A stretch of DNA of 64,000 nucleotides from Streptomyces sp. NBC_00620. GTDB lineage: Bacteria; Actinomycetota; Actinomycetes; Streptomycetales; Streptomycetaceae. The notes below the pieces were generated by a model, which worked only from the letters and a program-made list of their open reading frames with translations, did not search any database and was not told where the DNA came from. Every line of letters starts with the position of its first letter. Positions within the stretch are counted from its first letter, which is position 1. Location of the stretch: contig NZ_JAPENY010000001.1 of NCBI RefSeq assembly GCF_026341825.1, forward strand, positions 3,720,001 to 3,784,000. Direction: 5' to 3'. This document shows positions 32,397 through 41,063 of the stretch, piece by piece. The translations under genes were made by a program, and so were the position numbers.

Positions 32397-33059
32397 TCAT
32401 GTCCGAGGGGCCGCGGCCTTGGAGCGCGTCGGGCTCGTGGCGAGGCCGTCGAAGACGATGGCGAGCATCCGGTGTCGCACCTCCTCCTCGAGGCGGGCGA
32501 GTGCGGAGGCTCGTGATGTGGCAACGAGCAAGGCGTACACCTCGGGCAGTTCGACGTCGTCCCGGACGGCGCCGGCGCGTTGGGCATGCTGAAGCAGCGC
32601 ACCGACGGCTCGGCGCAGTCCGTCCGATGCCTGGGCGGCGTCGCCGCTGTGGTCACCACCGGCGTCGAGCAGTGCCTCGGCTATGGCGATCTTGCCGGCC
32701 GCGTCGGCGACCAGGTGGCTGAAGAAGTCGAAGAACGCCGTACCCGGGTCCGTGGCGTCAAACAGCGCTTCGGCCTGCTCGCGCAGGCGATCGAACCGCT
32801 GCACGAGAACGGCTTCCAACAGCGCCGCTTTGGTGGGGAAGTGGCGGAAGACCGTGGCGATGCCGACGCCCGCCAGGCGGGCCACCTCCTCGGTGGACGC
32901 GGATTCGCCGCCCTTGCCGAAGACCTCATCGGCAACGTTCAAGATCCGCTCGCGGTTGGTTCGCGCGTCAGCGCGTTGCGGCCGCCTGCCGCCGGGGTCG
33001 CGGTTGGCAGGGGTGCTGCCGGGGGTGCTGTCTGGGGTACTCATCGCGCTTTCGCTCAT
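32397..33059 (-). CDS. TetR-family transcriptional regulator
   Basis: About 220 residues from ATG 33059 (ATG 33044 is also possible; neither has a strong ribosome site). The N-terminal HTH reads ILNVADEVFGKGGESASTEE and VGIATVFRHFPTKAALLEAV. The C-terminal effector domain is helical. Its start lies only 8 bp from the edge of a 48-bp palindrome that also covers the promoter of the divergent SnoaL-like gene, so autoregulation and control of that gene are likely. Confidence 0.88.
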   Translation of the reverse strand: MSESAMSTPDSTPGSTPANRDPGGRRPQRADARTNRERILNVADEVFGKGGESASTEEVARLAGVGIATVFRHFPTKAALLEAVLVQRFDRLREQAEALFDATDPGTAFFDFFSHLVADAAGKIAIAEALLDAGGDHSGDAAQASDGLRRAVGALLQHAQRAGAVRDDVELPEVYALLVATSRASALARLEEEVRHRMLAIVFDGLATSPTRSKAAAPRT

Positions 33060-33066
33060 ATCGCCG

Positions 33067-33114
33067 CTATCCGAAGTCGCGACTCCGTATAATCGGAGTC
33101 CGCACTTCGGATAG
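33067..33114. promoter_or_regulatory. 48-bp near-perfect palindrome, TetR operator/promoter
   Basis: The outer arms CTATCCGAAGT and ACTTCGGATAG are perfectly complementary. The inner arms GACTCCG and CGGAGTC flank TATAAT at 33088-33093, a consensus -10 for the SnoaL-like gene on the plus strand. It lies between divergent tetR and the SnoaL-like gene. The nested arms suggest two TetR dimers. Confidence 0.8.
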
Positions 33115-33165
33115 TAGTGCGATGCCATTGCAGGCCGGCGCCGGTGCCGATGACGGGAGAGTGTC

Positions 33166-33618
33166 ATGACCCAAGTCCTCAGTGCGCGGGAGGTTTTCCT
33201 CGCGCTCGTGAACGGTGTCGCGGAGGGCCGCTGGAGCGAACTGCCCGATCTCTATGCGGAGCAGACCCATGTCGTGCACCCGTTCGACCCGCTTCGCGCC
33301 GCCGCACTCCGTACCCGCGACGAACTCCGCGAACACTTCAGGCCGACCGATGACGGCCCCCAACTGCACCGCCGGGCAACCAACATCACCATCCACGAGA
33401 CGACCGACCCCGAGGTCATCGTCGCCGAGTTCGAGTACCAGGGAACCGTCGCAGAGACCGGAGAACCCTTCGCGCTGCCCGGCATCTTCGTCCTGCGAGT
33501 ACGCGACGGCGAGATCATCAGCTCCCGCGACTATTTCGACCATGTCACCGCCGCCCGAGTCCGAGGGTCTCTCGACGAACTCGTCGCAGCCGTGCGGGCG
33601 GCCCCGACGGTTACTTGA
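33166..33618 (+). CDS. SnoaL-like/NTF2-fold protein
   Basis: 150 residues. The order helix-helix-strand, with REVFLALVNGVAEGRWSELP, a YAEQTHVVHPFDP strand, and the closing beta-sheet FVLRVRDGEIISSRDYFDH, is typical of SnoaL-like ketosteroid-isomerase folds. Such proteins are isomerases, hydrolases or ligand binders. The operator upstream indicates control by the divergent TetR protein. Start ATG follows GGGAGAGTGTC. The substrate is unknown. Confidence 0.8.
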   Translation: MTQVLSAREVFLALVNGVAEGRWSELPDLYAEQTHVVHPFDPLRAAALRTRDELREHFRPTDDGPQLHRRATNITIHETTDPEVIVAEFEYQGTVAETGEPFALPGIFVLRVRDGEIISSRDYFDHVTAARVRGSLDELVAAVRAAPTVT

Positions 33619-33633
33619 GAACCGGGGGTAGGG

Positions 33634-33831
33634 TCACCCGGCCACCGCGCGGGTGAACTCCGTCCAGGCGGCGGAGCCGATCATCAGGACGGGGCCGTCC
33701 GGGGTCTTGCTGTCGCGGACGGGGACGACGCCGGGGAATCCGTCGGCTACCTCGACGCACGACTCGCCGCCGCCGCCACCGCTGTAGCTGCTCTTGCGCC
33801 AGCGGGCGTTGCTCAGGTCGTACTCGCGCAT
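33634..33831 (-). CDS. DUF397 domain protein
   Basis: 65 residues. The DUF397 hallmarks are all present: ARWRKSSYSGG near the start, then CVEVAD, VPVRDSKTPDGPVL and the closing AWTEFTRAV. Its start lies inside the 3' end of the upstream HTH gene (19-bp overlap). Such pairs occur in many copies per Streptomyces genome and behave as regulator-partner or antitoxin-toxin-like units in the WhiJ-type clusters. Confidence 0.93.
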   Translation of the reverse strand: MREYDLSNARWRKSSYSGGGGGESCVEVADGFPGVVPVRDSKTPDGPVLMIGSAAWTEFTRAVAG

Positions 33832-34646
33832 CGTCTGAAGTCCTCCGCCGCCGACTCGACCAGGGACAGGGACGCCTCCGGCGACAACGCGGCGGCCCTG
33901 AGCAGATCGTAATCCGCCTGGGTCCGCTTCACCACTGCCGGATCGTCCAGCAGATTCCCCGAATACACCGCCTCTGTATAGACAGTTGGCGGGGCGTCCT
34001 CGAACTCCATGAGCGTCATCATCTTGCCCATCGCCGGGTGCGCCCCGGCCGAGAACGGGAGTACCTGCACCAACGTCTTGCGCTCACGCGCCATTGCCGC
34101 GATGTGGTCCAGCTGCCGGGCCATCGCGGTGGGGCTGCCGACCGGGACGCGCAGTGCCGTCTCGTGCAGAACCGCCCAATACACGGGCCGTGTAGCGTCC
34201 TTGAGGAGCTGGGTGCGGTCCATGCGCAGCCTGATCATCTCCTCGATGTACTTGTCGGCGGCGAGCGGGCTGTGGGCCAGGTAGATCGCGCCTGCGTACT
34301 CGGGGGTCTGGAGCAGCCCCGGGACGACCGCCGGTGCGTATTCGCAGATCTCCGTAGCGAGCCGCTCAAGTTCCGCCGCATGCGCGAAGTACTCCGCGTA
34401 TCGCTCCTCCTTGATGAGTTTTCGCCATAGCCGCTCGAAAAAGCCTCCGGTTTGTAGGATCTCGTCGATCCTCTGTGCCACATCCAACTGCGGCTTACGA
34501 ATGGCCTGTTCGAATTGCCCAATATAGCCGCCCGACACAAAAACGCGATGGCCCAACTCCGCCTGGGTTAACGCCGCGTCCTCCCGTCGCCGTTTCAACT
34601 CCGTCCCGAAGAACTCCCAAGCCGCCTGCCGCGAACCGTTGGCCAT
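33813..34646 (-). CDS. XRE-family HTH regulator with DUF5753 domain
   Basis: 277 residues. The N-terminal helix-turn-helix is TELKRRREDAALTQAELGHR with VSGGYIGQFEQAIRKP. The DUF5753 domain (residues ~90-270) includes EICEYAPAVVPGLLQTPEYA and VLPFSAGAHPAMGK. AAGGGGG 6 nt upstream supports ATG 34646 over 34673. It overlaps the DUF397 gene and is divergent from two small genes commonly found beside such regulators. It belongs to the WhiJ/Scr1-type regulators tied to development in S. coelicolor. Confidence 0.9.
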   Translation of the reverse strand: MANGSRQAAWEFFGTELKRRREDAALTQAELGHRVFVSGGYIGQFEQAIRKPQLDVAQRIDEILQTGGFFERLWRKLIKEERYAEYFAHAAELERLATEICEYAPAVVPGLLQTPEYAGAIYLAHSPLAADKYIEEMIRLRMDRTQLLKDATRPVYWAVLHETALRVPVGSPTAMARQLDHIAAMARERKTLVQVLPFSAGAHPAMGKMMTLMEFEDAPPTVYTEAVYSGNLLDDPAVVKRTQADYDLLRAAALSPEASLSLVESAAEDFRRCASTT

Positions 34647-34761
34647 GGCCAACCCCCTTGCGCTGCCCTGCATTTGTAGAGCACAGACTCCTGCCGAGTG
34701 TAGGCGCAGGGAGTCATGCTGGAGATGAGAAGAGTGAAAGTCGAAAAGGCAGGGGAGCACG

Positions 34762-34968
34762 GTGAAGGCACAGCACTCGGCGCGGTGCGTCGAAGAGGTG
34801 GAGGAAACGGTGAAGGAATTGCGGGCGGCGCTTGCGAACGCCGGAATTACGTTGCCGTCACTAGGGGTCGACCCGGCGAGTTTGGCGCGAGAGGCGCCCT
34901 GTCCGCGAGTTGAATTGGGCGGCTGTTCCGTCGAGTTGGCGGCTCGGCTCGCGGCGGCCCTGCGGTGA
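34762..34968 (+). CDS. Small conserved hypothetical protein
   Basis: 68 residues from GTG 34762 (KAQHSARCVEEVEETVKELR). One helical segment is followed by a short hydrophobic tail (VELAARLAAAL). No recognised domain. Its stop overlaps the next GTG (GTGA), and it is divergent from the DUF5753 regulator. Recall suggests similar small proteins accompany such clusters in other streptomycetes. Confidence 0.7.
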   Translation: MKAQHSARCVEEVEETVKELRAALANAGITLPSLGVDPASLAREAPCPRVELGGCSVELAARLAAALR

Positions 34969-35180
34969 AGCCGGTGATCGGGTCGTACGCGGTGGACACG
35001 CGGACGGGAAAGGTGGGGATGGTCATGGGGCACGAGGGACCGTACGTACAGATGAGATCGATCGGCGGGGGCAAGGAGTGGGACGTCGAGCCGGAGGCGG
35101 TCCGCCGGGCGACCCCGGCGGAACGGCTCAGCGCGGCGACGGCGTATGCGAACGCACGCAGCCGCGGTGAGCTGCCCTAG
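34965..35180 (+). CDS. Small conserved hypothetical protein
   Basis: 71 residues. The first half is a predicted beta-barrel-like segment (IGSYAVDTRTGKVGMVMGHE, then WDVEPEAVRRATPAE), the second a helix. This protein type is widespread in Streptomyces next to HTH/DUF397 clusters, with no known function. It is translationally coupled to the preceding small gene. Confidence 0.75.
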   Translation: MKPVIGSYAVDTRTGKVGMVMGHEGPYVQMRSIGGGKEWDVEPEAVRRATPAERLSAATAYANARSRGELP

Positions 35181-35203
35181 GACCTGTCCGGCCGCCCGTG
35201 GCG

Positions 35204-35237
35204 CGCCTCGGAGCGGACCGACGGCCGCTCCGAGGCG
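35204..35237. terminator. Bidirectional terminator hairpin
   Basis: CGCCTCGGAGCGG and CCGCTCCGAGGCG pair 13 of 13 around an 8-nt loop, between convergent genes. No T-run. Confidence 0.75.
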
Positions 35238-35243
35238 GGCGGG

Positions 35244-36290
35244 TCAGGCCGGCCAGGTGCTGATGAACTGGCTCTTGTAGAAGATGGTGGCGTCGAAGGT
35301 GTCCGGAGTGCCCTCCTTCGCCGAGATGCCGCAGGCCAGTCGCGGCAGACCCGCGGACATCCAGATCGCGGCGCCCTGCATGTCACGGCCGGGGAAAGAG
35401 TCCGCCACGTGGTGCTGGTACACCTCCGCGTACGAACCCCCGGTCTGGTTCAGGTCGAGGATCACCAGGTACGAGCCCCTGCCCGCATCGCCGTACGAGA
35501 GGTAGACGTACTGGCCGCAGAGCGCGATGCCCTGGAACAGGTCGAGGTCGGAGAGGCCGAGCTCCTTGTTGTTGGGGATCGCGCGTTCGGCCAGGCGGTT
35601 GTCCTGGCCGAGACGGCCGGCTGCCGCGTCGGCCATGCTGAACACCGCGATCCGCCACACCCGGTCGGCCGGCTCCTGGGTCGCGTAACGGATGAGCAGC
35701 CGGTTCTTGTACGGGTCGATCGCGGGCCGGGGCAGCTTGGCGTAGCTGTTGATCGTCGGCGTACGGTCGTAGATGGTGATGACCGGGTTCGTGTAGTCGA
35801 GGGTCAGTCCGTCGACGAAGCGGAAGCGGGCGAGCCGCTGGCCGGCTCCTTCCGCGGACGAAGCGCCTTCGAGCCACAGATACGGCGTCGACCCCGATCC
35901 GACCGGTTCCACGCCCATCGACGAGCCGTGGCCGAAGTTCCACAGCGCCATCGCGCCCAGGATGTTCCCCGAGAGGTCGGTCTTCGTGATCCACAGGTCG
36001 CCCTTGTTCCCGGCAGCCTGGCCCGACTTGTCCTGCACGAAGTAGATGTGGCCGTTCACGTTGTCGAAGGCGAAGGACTGCATCGCCCAGTTCGGCTGGT
36101 GCAGCGTGGCCCGCCGCACGAGGATGTCTCCGTCACCCGGGAGGTAGAAGTGCGGGGTCGCACCGACGTCCGCGTGCGCCACCCCCGCGGCTCCGAGCGT
36201 CACCGCCGGCCCGGCCGCCGCCACCGCGGCGATCCCCGCCCCCCTGCGTAACACCTGTCGTCTGCTCGGTCCATGTCGCTGCTGTTCCAC
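35244..36290 (-). CDS. Secreted TagC-like beta-propeller protein
   Basis: 348 residues. A Tat signal (SRRQVLRRGAGIAAVAAAG) ends near AHA at residue 40. The rest is a repetitive beta-rich protein with WAMQSFAFDNVNGHIYFVQD, WITKTDLSGNILGAMAL and DLFQGIALCGQYVYLSYGD. It resembles the phage P68 receptor-binding/TagC beta-propeller family, often labelled teichoic acid biosynthesis protein C or phage baseplate protein. No teichoic acid or phage genes are nearby, so a carbohydrate-binding envelope role is only a guess. Confidence 0.72.
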   Translation of the reverse strand: MEQQRHGPSRRQVLRRGAGIAAVAAAGPAVTLGAAGVAHADVGATPHFYLPGDGDILVRRATLHQPNWAMQSFAFDNVNGHIYFVQDKSGQAAGNKGDLWITKTDLSGNILGAMALWNFGHGSSMGVEPVGSGSTPYLWLEGASSAEGAGQRLARFRFVDGLTLDYTNPVITIYDRTPTINSYAKLPRPAIDPYKNRLLIRYATQEPADRVWRIAVFSMADAAAGRLGQDNRLAERAIPNNKELGLSDLDLFQGIALCGQYVYLSYGDAGRGSYLVILDLNQTGGSYAEVYQHHVADSFPGRDMQGAAIWMSAGLPRLACGISAKEGTPDTFDATIFYKSQFISTWPA

Positions 36291-36467
36291 TGCGAGCCCC
36301 CCTCTGTCCGTGATCCGTTCATCACTGACCGGATTTCTGCAGTCTCCATGACAACTGGGGCCAGTGGAACGGGTGTTGCGTCATGAGAGGGGATTGTGTT
36401 CGCCAAGGAAATCGTGGGGTTACCGGTAGGGCGCCGTACCACTCCCGGCGTACGCGAGAATGGCCTC

Positions 36468-37214
36468 ATGAGCCTGTTCCGCGACGACGGCATCGTGCTG
36501 CGCACCCAGAAGCTGGGTGAAGCGGACCGCATCATCACCCTGCTCACCCGGGGTCACGGACGCGTACGCGCCGTAGCCAGGGGAGTGCGGCGGACCAAGT
36601 CGAAGTTCGGGGCGCGGCTGGAGCCGTTCTCGCATGTGGACGTGCAGTTCTTCGCGCGGGGGAGCGAGCTGGTCGGGCGGGGGCTGCCGCTGTGCACGCA
36701 GAGCGAGACGATCGCTCCGTACGGTGGCGGGATCGTGACCGACTACGCGAGGTACACCTCCGGGACGGCCATGCTGGAGACCGCCGAGCGGTTCACCGAT
36801 CATGAGGGGGAGCCGGCCGTGCAGCAGTATCTGCTGCTGGTCGGCGGGCTGCGCACCCTCGCCCGCGGTGAGCATGAGCCGCATCTCGTCCTCGACGCCT
36901 TCCTGCTGCGCTCCCTCGCCGTGAACGGCTACGCGCCCAGTTTCAGTGCCTGTGCGAAGTGCGGGATGGCGGGACCGAATCGGTTCTTCTCGGTCGCTGC
37001 GGGAGGTTCCGTCTGCGTCGACTGCCGGGTGCCCGGCAGCGTCGTACCCTCGCCGCAGGCTCTCGAACTGCTCGGCGCGCTGCTGACGGGAGACTGGGAG
37101 ACCGCGGACACCGCCGAGCCGCGGCACGTCCGGGAGGGCAGCGGACTGGTGTCCGCCTACCTGCACTGGCATCTGGAACGCGGCCTTCGCTCACTGCGTT
37201 ACGTAGAGAAGTAA
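36468..37214 (+). CDS. recO: DNA repair protein RecO
   Basis: 248 residues. It loads RecA at SSB-coated gaps with RecR. The N-terminal OB fold begins LFRDDGIVLRTQKLGEADRI, and the C-terminal domain holds the CAKCGM...CVDC zinc site. ATG 36468 gives the family's usual start; the frame opens earlier at 36396 without similarity. uppS follows 33 bp downstream, the conserved actinobacterial order. Confidence 0.96.
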   Translation: MSLFRDDGIVLRTQKLGEADRIITLLTRGHGRVRAVARGVRRTKSKFGARLEPFSHVDVQFFARGSELVGRGLPLCTQSETIAPYGGGIVTDYARYTSGTAMLETAERFTDHEGEPAVQQYLLLVGGLRTLARGEHEPHLVLDAFLLRSLAVNGYAPSFSACAKCGMAGPNRFFSVAAGGSVCVDCRVPGSVVPSPQALELLGALLTGDWETADTAEPRHVREGSGLVSAYLHWHLERGLRSLRYVEK

Positions 37215-37247
37215 CAAGAACCAAGGAACCAAGGAGACGAGAAACAC

Positions 37248-38108
37248 ATGGCCGTACGCGGGATCCTGGGACGCCAGCGCCGCGAGTACAGGACGCCGGA
37301 ACCGCACCCGTCCGGTGCCCGCGCGCCCAAGCTCCCCGGTGAGCTGGTGCCGAACCATGTGGCGATCGTCATGGACGGCAACGGACGCTGGGCCAAGGAG
37401 CGCGGGCTGCCGCGTACCGAGGGGCACAAGGTCGGTGCCGAGCGTGTCCTCGACGTACTGCAGGGCGCGGTCGAGATGGGGGTCGGCGCCATCTCGCTGT
37501 ACGCCTTCTCCACCGAGAACTGGAAGCGCTCGCCCGACGAGGTGCGCTTCCTGATGAACTTCAACCGCGACTTCATCCGCAAGACCCGCGACCAGCTCGA
37601 CGAGCTCGGCATCCGGGTCCGCTGGGTGGGCCGGATGCCCAAGCTGTGGAAGTCGGTGGCCAAGGAGCTCCAGATCGCTCAGGAGCAGACCAAGGACAAT
37701 GACCGGCTGACGCTGTACTTCTGCATGAACTACGGCGGTCGTGCCGAGATCGCCGACGCCGCGCAGGCCATGGCGGAGGACATCAAGGCCGGTCGGCTCG
37801 AACCGTCGAAGGTCAGCGAGAAGACCTTCGCGAAGTACCTCTACTACCCGGACATGCCGGACGTGGACCTGTTCCTGCGGCCGAGCGGCGAGCAGCGCAC
37901 CTCCAACTACCTGCTCTGGCAGAGCGCTTACGCCGAGATGGTCTTCCAGAACGTGCTGTGGCCCGACTTCGACCGGCGTGACCTGTGGCGGGCCTGCGTC
38001 GAGTTCGCCTCCCGCGACCGCCGCTTCGGCGGCGCCGTCCCGAACGACCAACTGCTCGCGATGGAGCGGGACATGCAGGGCAACACAGAGGGCGACACGG
38101 AGGCCTGA
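37248..38108 (+). CDS. uppS: Isoprenyl transferase (undecaprenyl diphosphate synthase family)
   Basis: 286 residues. It adds isopentenyl units in cis to make the polyprenyl carrier for peptidoglycan and wall glycopolymers. The catalytic motif IVMDGNGRWAKERG sits near residue 40. FSTENWKRS and the C-terminal RPSGEQRTSNYLLWQSAYAE are family signatures. AAGGAGA precedes the ATG at 37248. Product chain length cannot be told from sequence; streptomycetes carry more than one paralogue. Confidence 0.97.
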   Translation: MAVRGILGRQRREYRTPEPHPSGARAPKLPGELVPNHVAIVMDGNGRWAKERGLPRTEGHKVGAERVLDVLQGAVEMGVGAISLYAFSTENWKRSPDEVRFLMNFNRDFIRKTRDQLDELGIRVRWVGRMPKLWKSVAKELQIAQEQTKDNDRLTLYFCMNYGGRAEIADAAQAMAEDIKAGRLEPSKVSEKTFAKYLYYPDMPDVDLFLRPSGEQRTSNYLLWQSAYAEMVFQNVLWPDFDRRDLWRACVEFASRDRRFGGAVPNDQLLAMERDMQGNTEGDTEA

Positions 38109-38129
38109 GGCCGCCGCCGTACGAACAGG

Positions 38130-38162
38130 GCGGCACCCGGCGCTCCCCACGCCGGGTGCCGC
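38130..38162 (+). terminator. uppS terminator hairpin
   Basis: GCGGCACCCGGC and GCCGGGTGCCGC pair 12 of 12 across a 9-nt loop, between convergent uppS and the M4 protease gene. Confidence 0.78.
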
Positions 38163-38203
38163 TGTCTGTCGTACGGGACCTACGGGCCGTACGGGCTACG
38201 CGA

Positions 38204-40636
38204 TCAGCTGGTCGTGACCGCCGTGTCGTCGATGACGAAGCTCGTCTGGAGCGAGGAGTCCTCGACACCGGTGAACTTCAGCGCGACGGTGGTGCCCGCG
38301 TAGGCCGACAGGCTGAGGGACTTCGCCACGTACCCGCTGGCCGCGTTCAGGTTGGAGTAGGTGGCCAGAGTCGTCGACCCGGCGGTGACCGTCAGCTTGT
38401 CGTACTGGGTGCTGGTGGTGGTCTCGGCCGTGTCGATGTGCAGGTAGAACGTGAAGGTGGTGCCCGTGCAGCCGCTCGGGATCGTCACCGACTGGGACAG
38501 CGTGTCGGTGTGCGTCGATCCGTAGCCGTCCAGCCAGGCCTTGTAGGAGCCGGTGCGGGCGGCCTGGCTGCTGGAGGTGGTGATGACCCCGCTGGTGGCG
38601 GTCCAGGTGGTGGCGCCCGACTCGAAGCCGGGGTTGCCGAGCAGTTGCGCCGAGGTGCAGGAGCCGCCGCCGCTCGCGCTGACCGTCCAGGTGAAGGACG
38701 CCGTACCCGTGGCGCCCGTGCTGTCGGTCACCGTGACGGTCGTGCTGTAGGTGCCCGCCGTGGTCGGGGTGCCGGAGATTGCGCCGGTGGAGCTGCTGAT
38801 CGACAGGCCGGTGGGCAGGCCGCTCGCGGCGTACGTCAGCGTGCCGCTGTTGGTGCTGCTCGCCGTGATCGCCAGGCTCACCGCGGTGCCGACCGTCGAG
38901 GACTGGCTGCCCGGGTTGGTGACCGTGACCCCCGTGGTCGGCACGGTGATGTGGCTGCCGACGTTGATACCGGCGAAGGCGTTGCCGACCCCGGCGTACT
39001 GGGTGGAGCTGGTGCCGTAGAGCGCCCCGGCGGCGCTCAGCGCGGCGGTGCGGGCCTGGGCGTACGTGGTGCTGGACGTCATGTACGTCGTCAGCGCCTT
39101 GTACCAGATCTGCAGGGCGGCGGCCCGGCCGATGCCCGCGACGGCGACACCGTCGGAGGTCGGGCTGTTGTAGGTCACGCCGTTGATGGTCTTGGAGCCG
39201 CTGCCCTCGGAGAGCAGGTAGAACATGTGGTTCGCCGGGCCCGAGGAGTAGTGGACGTCCAGGTTGCCGACGCCGGAGTACCAACTGTCCGCGGAGCCGC
39301 CGTCCTTGTCGGGCTCGTCCATGTAACGCAGCGGCGTGCCGTCGCCGTTGATGTCGATCTTCTCGCCGATGAGGTAGTCGCCGACGTCGGTGGAGTTCGC
39401 CGCGTAGAACTCCACGCCGGTGCCGAAGATGTCGGAGGTCGCCTCGTTCAACCCGCCCGACTCGCCTGTGTAGTTGAGGCCCGCGGTGTTGGAGGTGACA
39501 CCGTGGCTCATCTCGTGCCCCGCCACGTCCAGCGAGGTGAGCGCGTGGGTGCTGCTCGTGCCGTCGCCGTACGTCATGCAGAAGCAGTCGTCGTCCCAGA
39601 ACGCGTTGACGTACGCGGTGCTGTAGTGGACGCGTGAGTAGGCGGCGACCCCGTCGTTCTTGATGCCGCTGCGGCCGAAGGTGTTCTTGTAGAAGTCCCA
39701 GGTCGTCTGGGCGCCGAAGTGGGCGTCGACACCGGCGGTCTGGGTGTTGGAGCCGGACCCCGTGCCCCAGGTGTCGTCGGCGTCGGTCATCAGGGTGCCG
39801 GTGCCGGAGGTGCCGTTGCTGAGGCTGTACGTCTTGTGGGTGCCGCGCGTGGTGTCGTTCAGCTGGTACGTCGAACCGGACAGCGTGGTGCCGATGGTGA
39901 CCGTTCCGCTGTACTGGCTGTTGCCGGTACCGGTCTTGATGTCCTGGTACTGGTAGAGCTCCGCGCCGGTGGCGGCGTCGGTGACGACGTGCAGCCTGCT
40001 GGGCGTGCCGTCGTCCTGGAGGCCGCCGATCACCGTCTCCCAGGCGAGCTTCGGGGTGCCGTTGCCGGCCCAGATCACCTTGCGGGCGCTGTCGGTGGTG
40101 GCCTTCTCGGCGTCCAGGGCCTTGGCGGCGCCGAGCGCCTTGGTCTCGGCGGCCGACTTGGTGAAGGTCGGGGTGGTGGAGGCGACCTTGATGGTCTGCT
40201 TGGTGTTGAAGGTGCTGCTGACCGTGCCCGAGGCCTGCGAGGCGGGCGGGGTGTGCACCACGACGTCGCCGCCGAGGACCGGCAGACCGGCCCAGGTGCG
40301 CTCGTACCGTGTGTGCAGCGTGCCGTCGTTGTCCTTGGCGACGTCCTTGACGACCAGTTTCTCCTTGGCGCCGAGGCCCAGGGTGGTGGCGGTCTGCGTG
40401 GTCTTCTCGGCCGCGCTCTTGATCAGCGCGGTGTGCTGGGTGGGGGTGAGCTCCGCCTCAAGTGCGCTGGTGCGCAGGGGGCTTGGGCTCGGGGGAGCGG
40501 GCTTCGCGGCGGCCGGAACCGTCTGGACACCGACTGCCAGGAGTGCGGCGGCGGCGACCAGCGCGCCGGCTGCGGTCGTCCTGGGGGAGAGTCGACCGGG
40601 GGTGAGGAGGGATCTGTGGGGGCTGTTGCGTCTCAC
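38204..40636 (-). CDS. Secreted thermolysin-like M4 metallopeptidase with C-terminal beta domains
   Basis: 810 residues from GTG 40636, which has AGGAG 5 nt upstream. A long signal peptide (RTTAAGALVAAAALLAVGVQ...AAA) is followed by an FTP/PepSY propeptide to about residue 250. The M4 catalytic domain has the zinc motif HEMSH at residues 374-378, the GGLNEATSDI third-ligand helix and VHYSSGPANHMFYL. After about residue 580 comes an Ig-like putative-cadherin-type repeat (ASGLPTGLSISSSTGAISGT). A beta-sandwich domain (LLGNPGFESG onward) follows, probably for substrate or wall binding. The secreted role is extracellular protein degradation. Confidence 0.94.
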   Translation of the reverse strand: MRRNSPHRSLLTPGRLSPRTTAAGALVAAAALLAVGVQTVPAAAKPAPPSPSPLRTSALEAELTPTQHTALIKSAAEKTTQTATTLGLGAKEKLVVKDVAKDNDGTLHTRYERTWAGLPVLGGDVVVHTPPASQASGTVSSTFNTKQTIKVASTTPTFTKSAAETKALGAAKALDAEKATTDSARKVIWAGNGTPKLAWETVIGGLQDDGTPSRLHVVTDAATGAELYQYQDIKTGTGNSQYSGTVTIGTTLSGSTYQLNDTTRGTHKTYSLSNGTSGTGTLMTDADDTWGTGSGSNTQTAGVDAHFGAQTTWDFYKNTFGRSGIKNDGVAAYSRVHYSTAYVNAFWDDDCFCMTYGDGTSSTHALTSLDVAGHEMSHGVTSNTAGLNYTGESGGLNEATSDIFGTGVEFYAANSTDVGDYLIGEKIDINGDGTPLRYMDEPDKDGGSADSWYSGVGNLDVHYSSGPANHMFYLLSEGSGSKTINGVTYNSPTSDGVAVAGIGRAAALQIWYKALTTYMTSSTTYAQARTAALSAAGALYGTSSTQYAGVGNAFAGINVGSHITVPTTGVTVTNPGSQSSTVGTAVSLAITASSTNSGTLTYAASGLPTGLSISSSTGAISGTPTTAGTYSTTVTVTDSTGATGTASFTWTVSASGGGSCTSAQLLGNPGFESGATTWTATSGVITTSSSQAARTGSYKAWLDGYGSTHTDTLSQSVTIPSGCTGTTFTFYLHIDTAETTTSTQYDKLTVTAGSTTLATYSNLNAASGYVAKSLSLSAYAGTTVALKFTGVEDSSLQTSFVIDDTAVTTS

Positions 40637-40922
40637 TCGTACTCCTACTGCGACGGCCGCGGTTCGGCGGCCGGAGACAGATCCGGGCAGACGGGGGTGT
40701 GCAGCCCGGGGCGAGCTGAGCAGCGCGCATCCCTCGTGAGGGGGCAGGGTGCGCAAGACGTGGGGGATGGCTGGAGGAACAGTGACACCCTTGATGAGGG
40801 CATGTCATCTGAACCCGGGAGGTCGAGGGTTATCCCTCTGCCTCACGGGTGACCAGGCCGTTCGATGACTCTTCGTTGACGGAACGGCGGCCGGACAGGC
40901 CCCGCCGACCCCGCCGGGGATT

Positions 40923-40947
40923 AGCTCAGCCCCGCCGGGGCTGAGCT
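40923..40947. terminator. Strong hairpin downstream of zur
   Basis: AGCTCAGCCCC and GGGGCTGAGCT pair 11 of 11 around GCC. It lies about 130 bp past the zur stop on the minus strand and may terminate the znu-zur operon. Confidence 0.65.
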
Positions 40948-41010
40948 TGGGGCGGGTGCGCTTGCCTGCGCTTGCAGGGTGCCGCTCCTGTGGGACGGGC
41001 GCCGCCCCTA

Positions 41011-41063
41011 GCGGCACGCATGCCCACAGCGGGGATGGTTGCGGCGGCACGCATGCCCACAGC
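41011..41063 (+). repeat. 20-bp direct repeat pair
   Basis: GCGGCACGCATGCCCACAGC occurs exactly at 41011-41030 and 41044-41063, just past the zur stop. Each copy includes the GGCA/TGCC inverted arms around CGCA. Confidence 0.85.

Noticed and set aside
40921..40985. tRNA-like string TAGCTCAG
   Set aside because: It is one arm of an 11-bp hairpin; no acceptor, anticodon or T arm can be folded around it.
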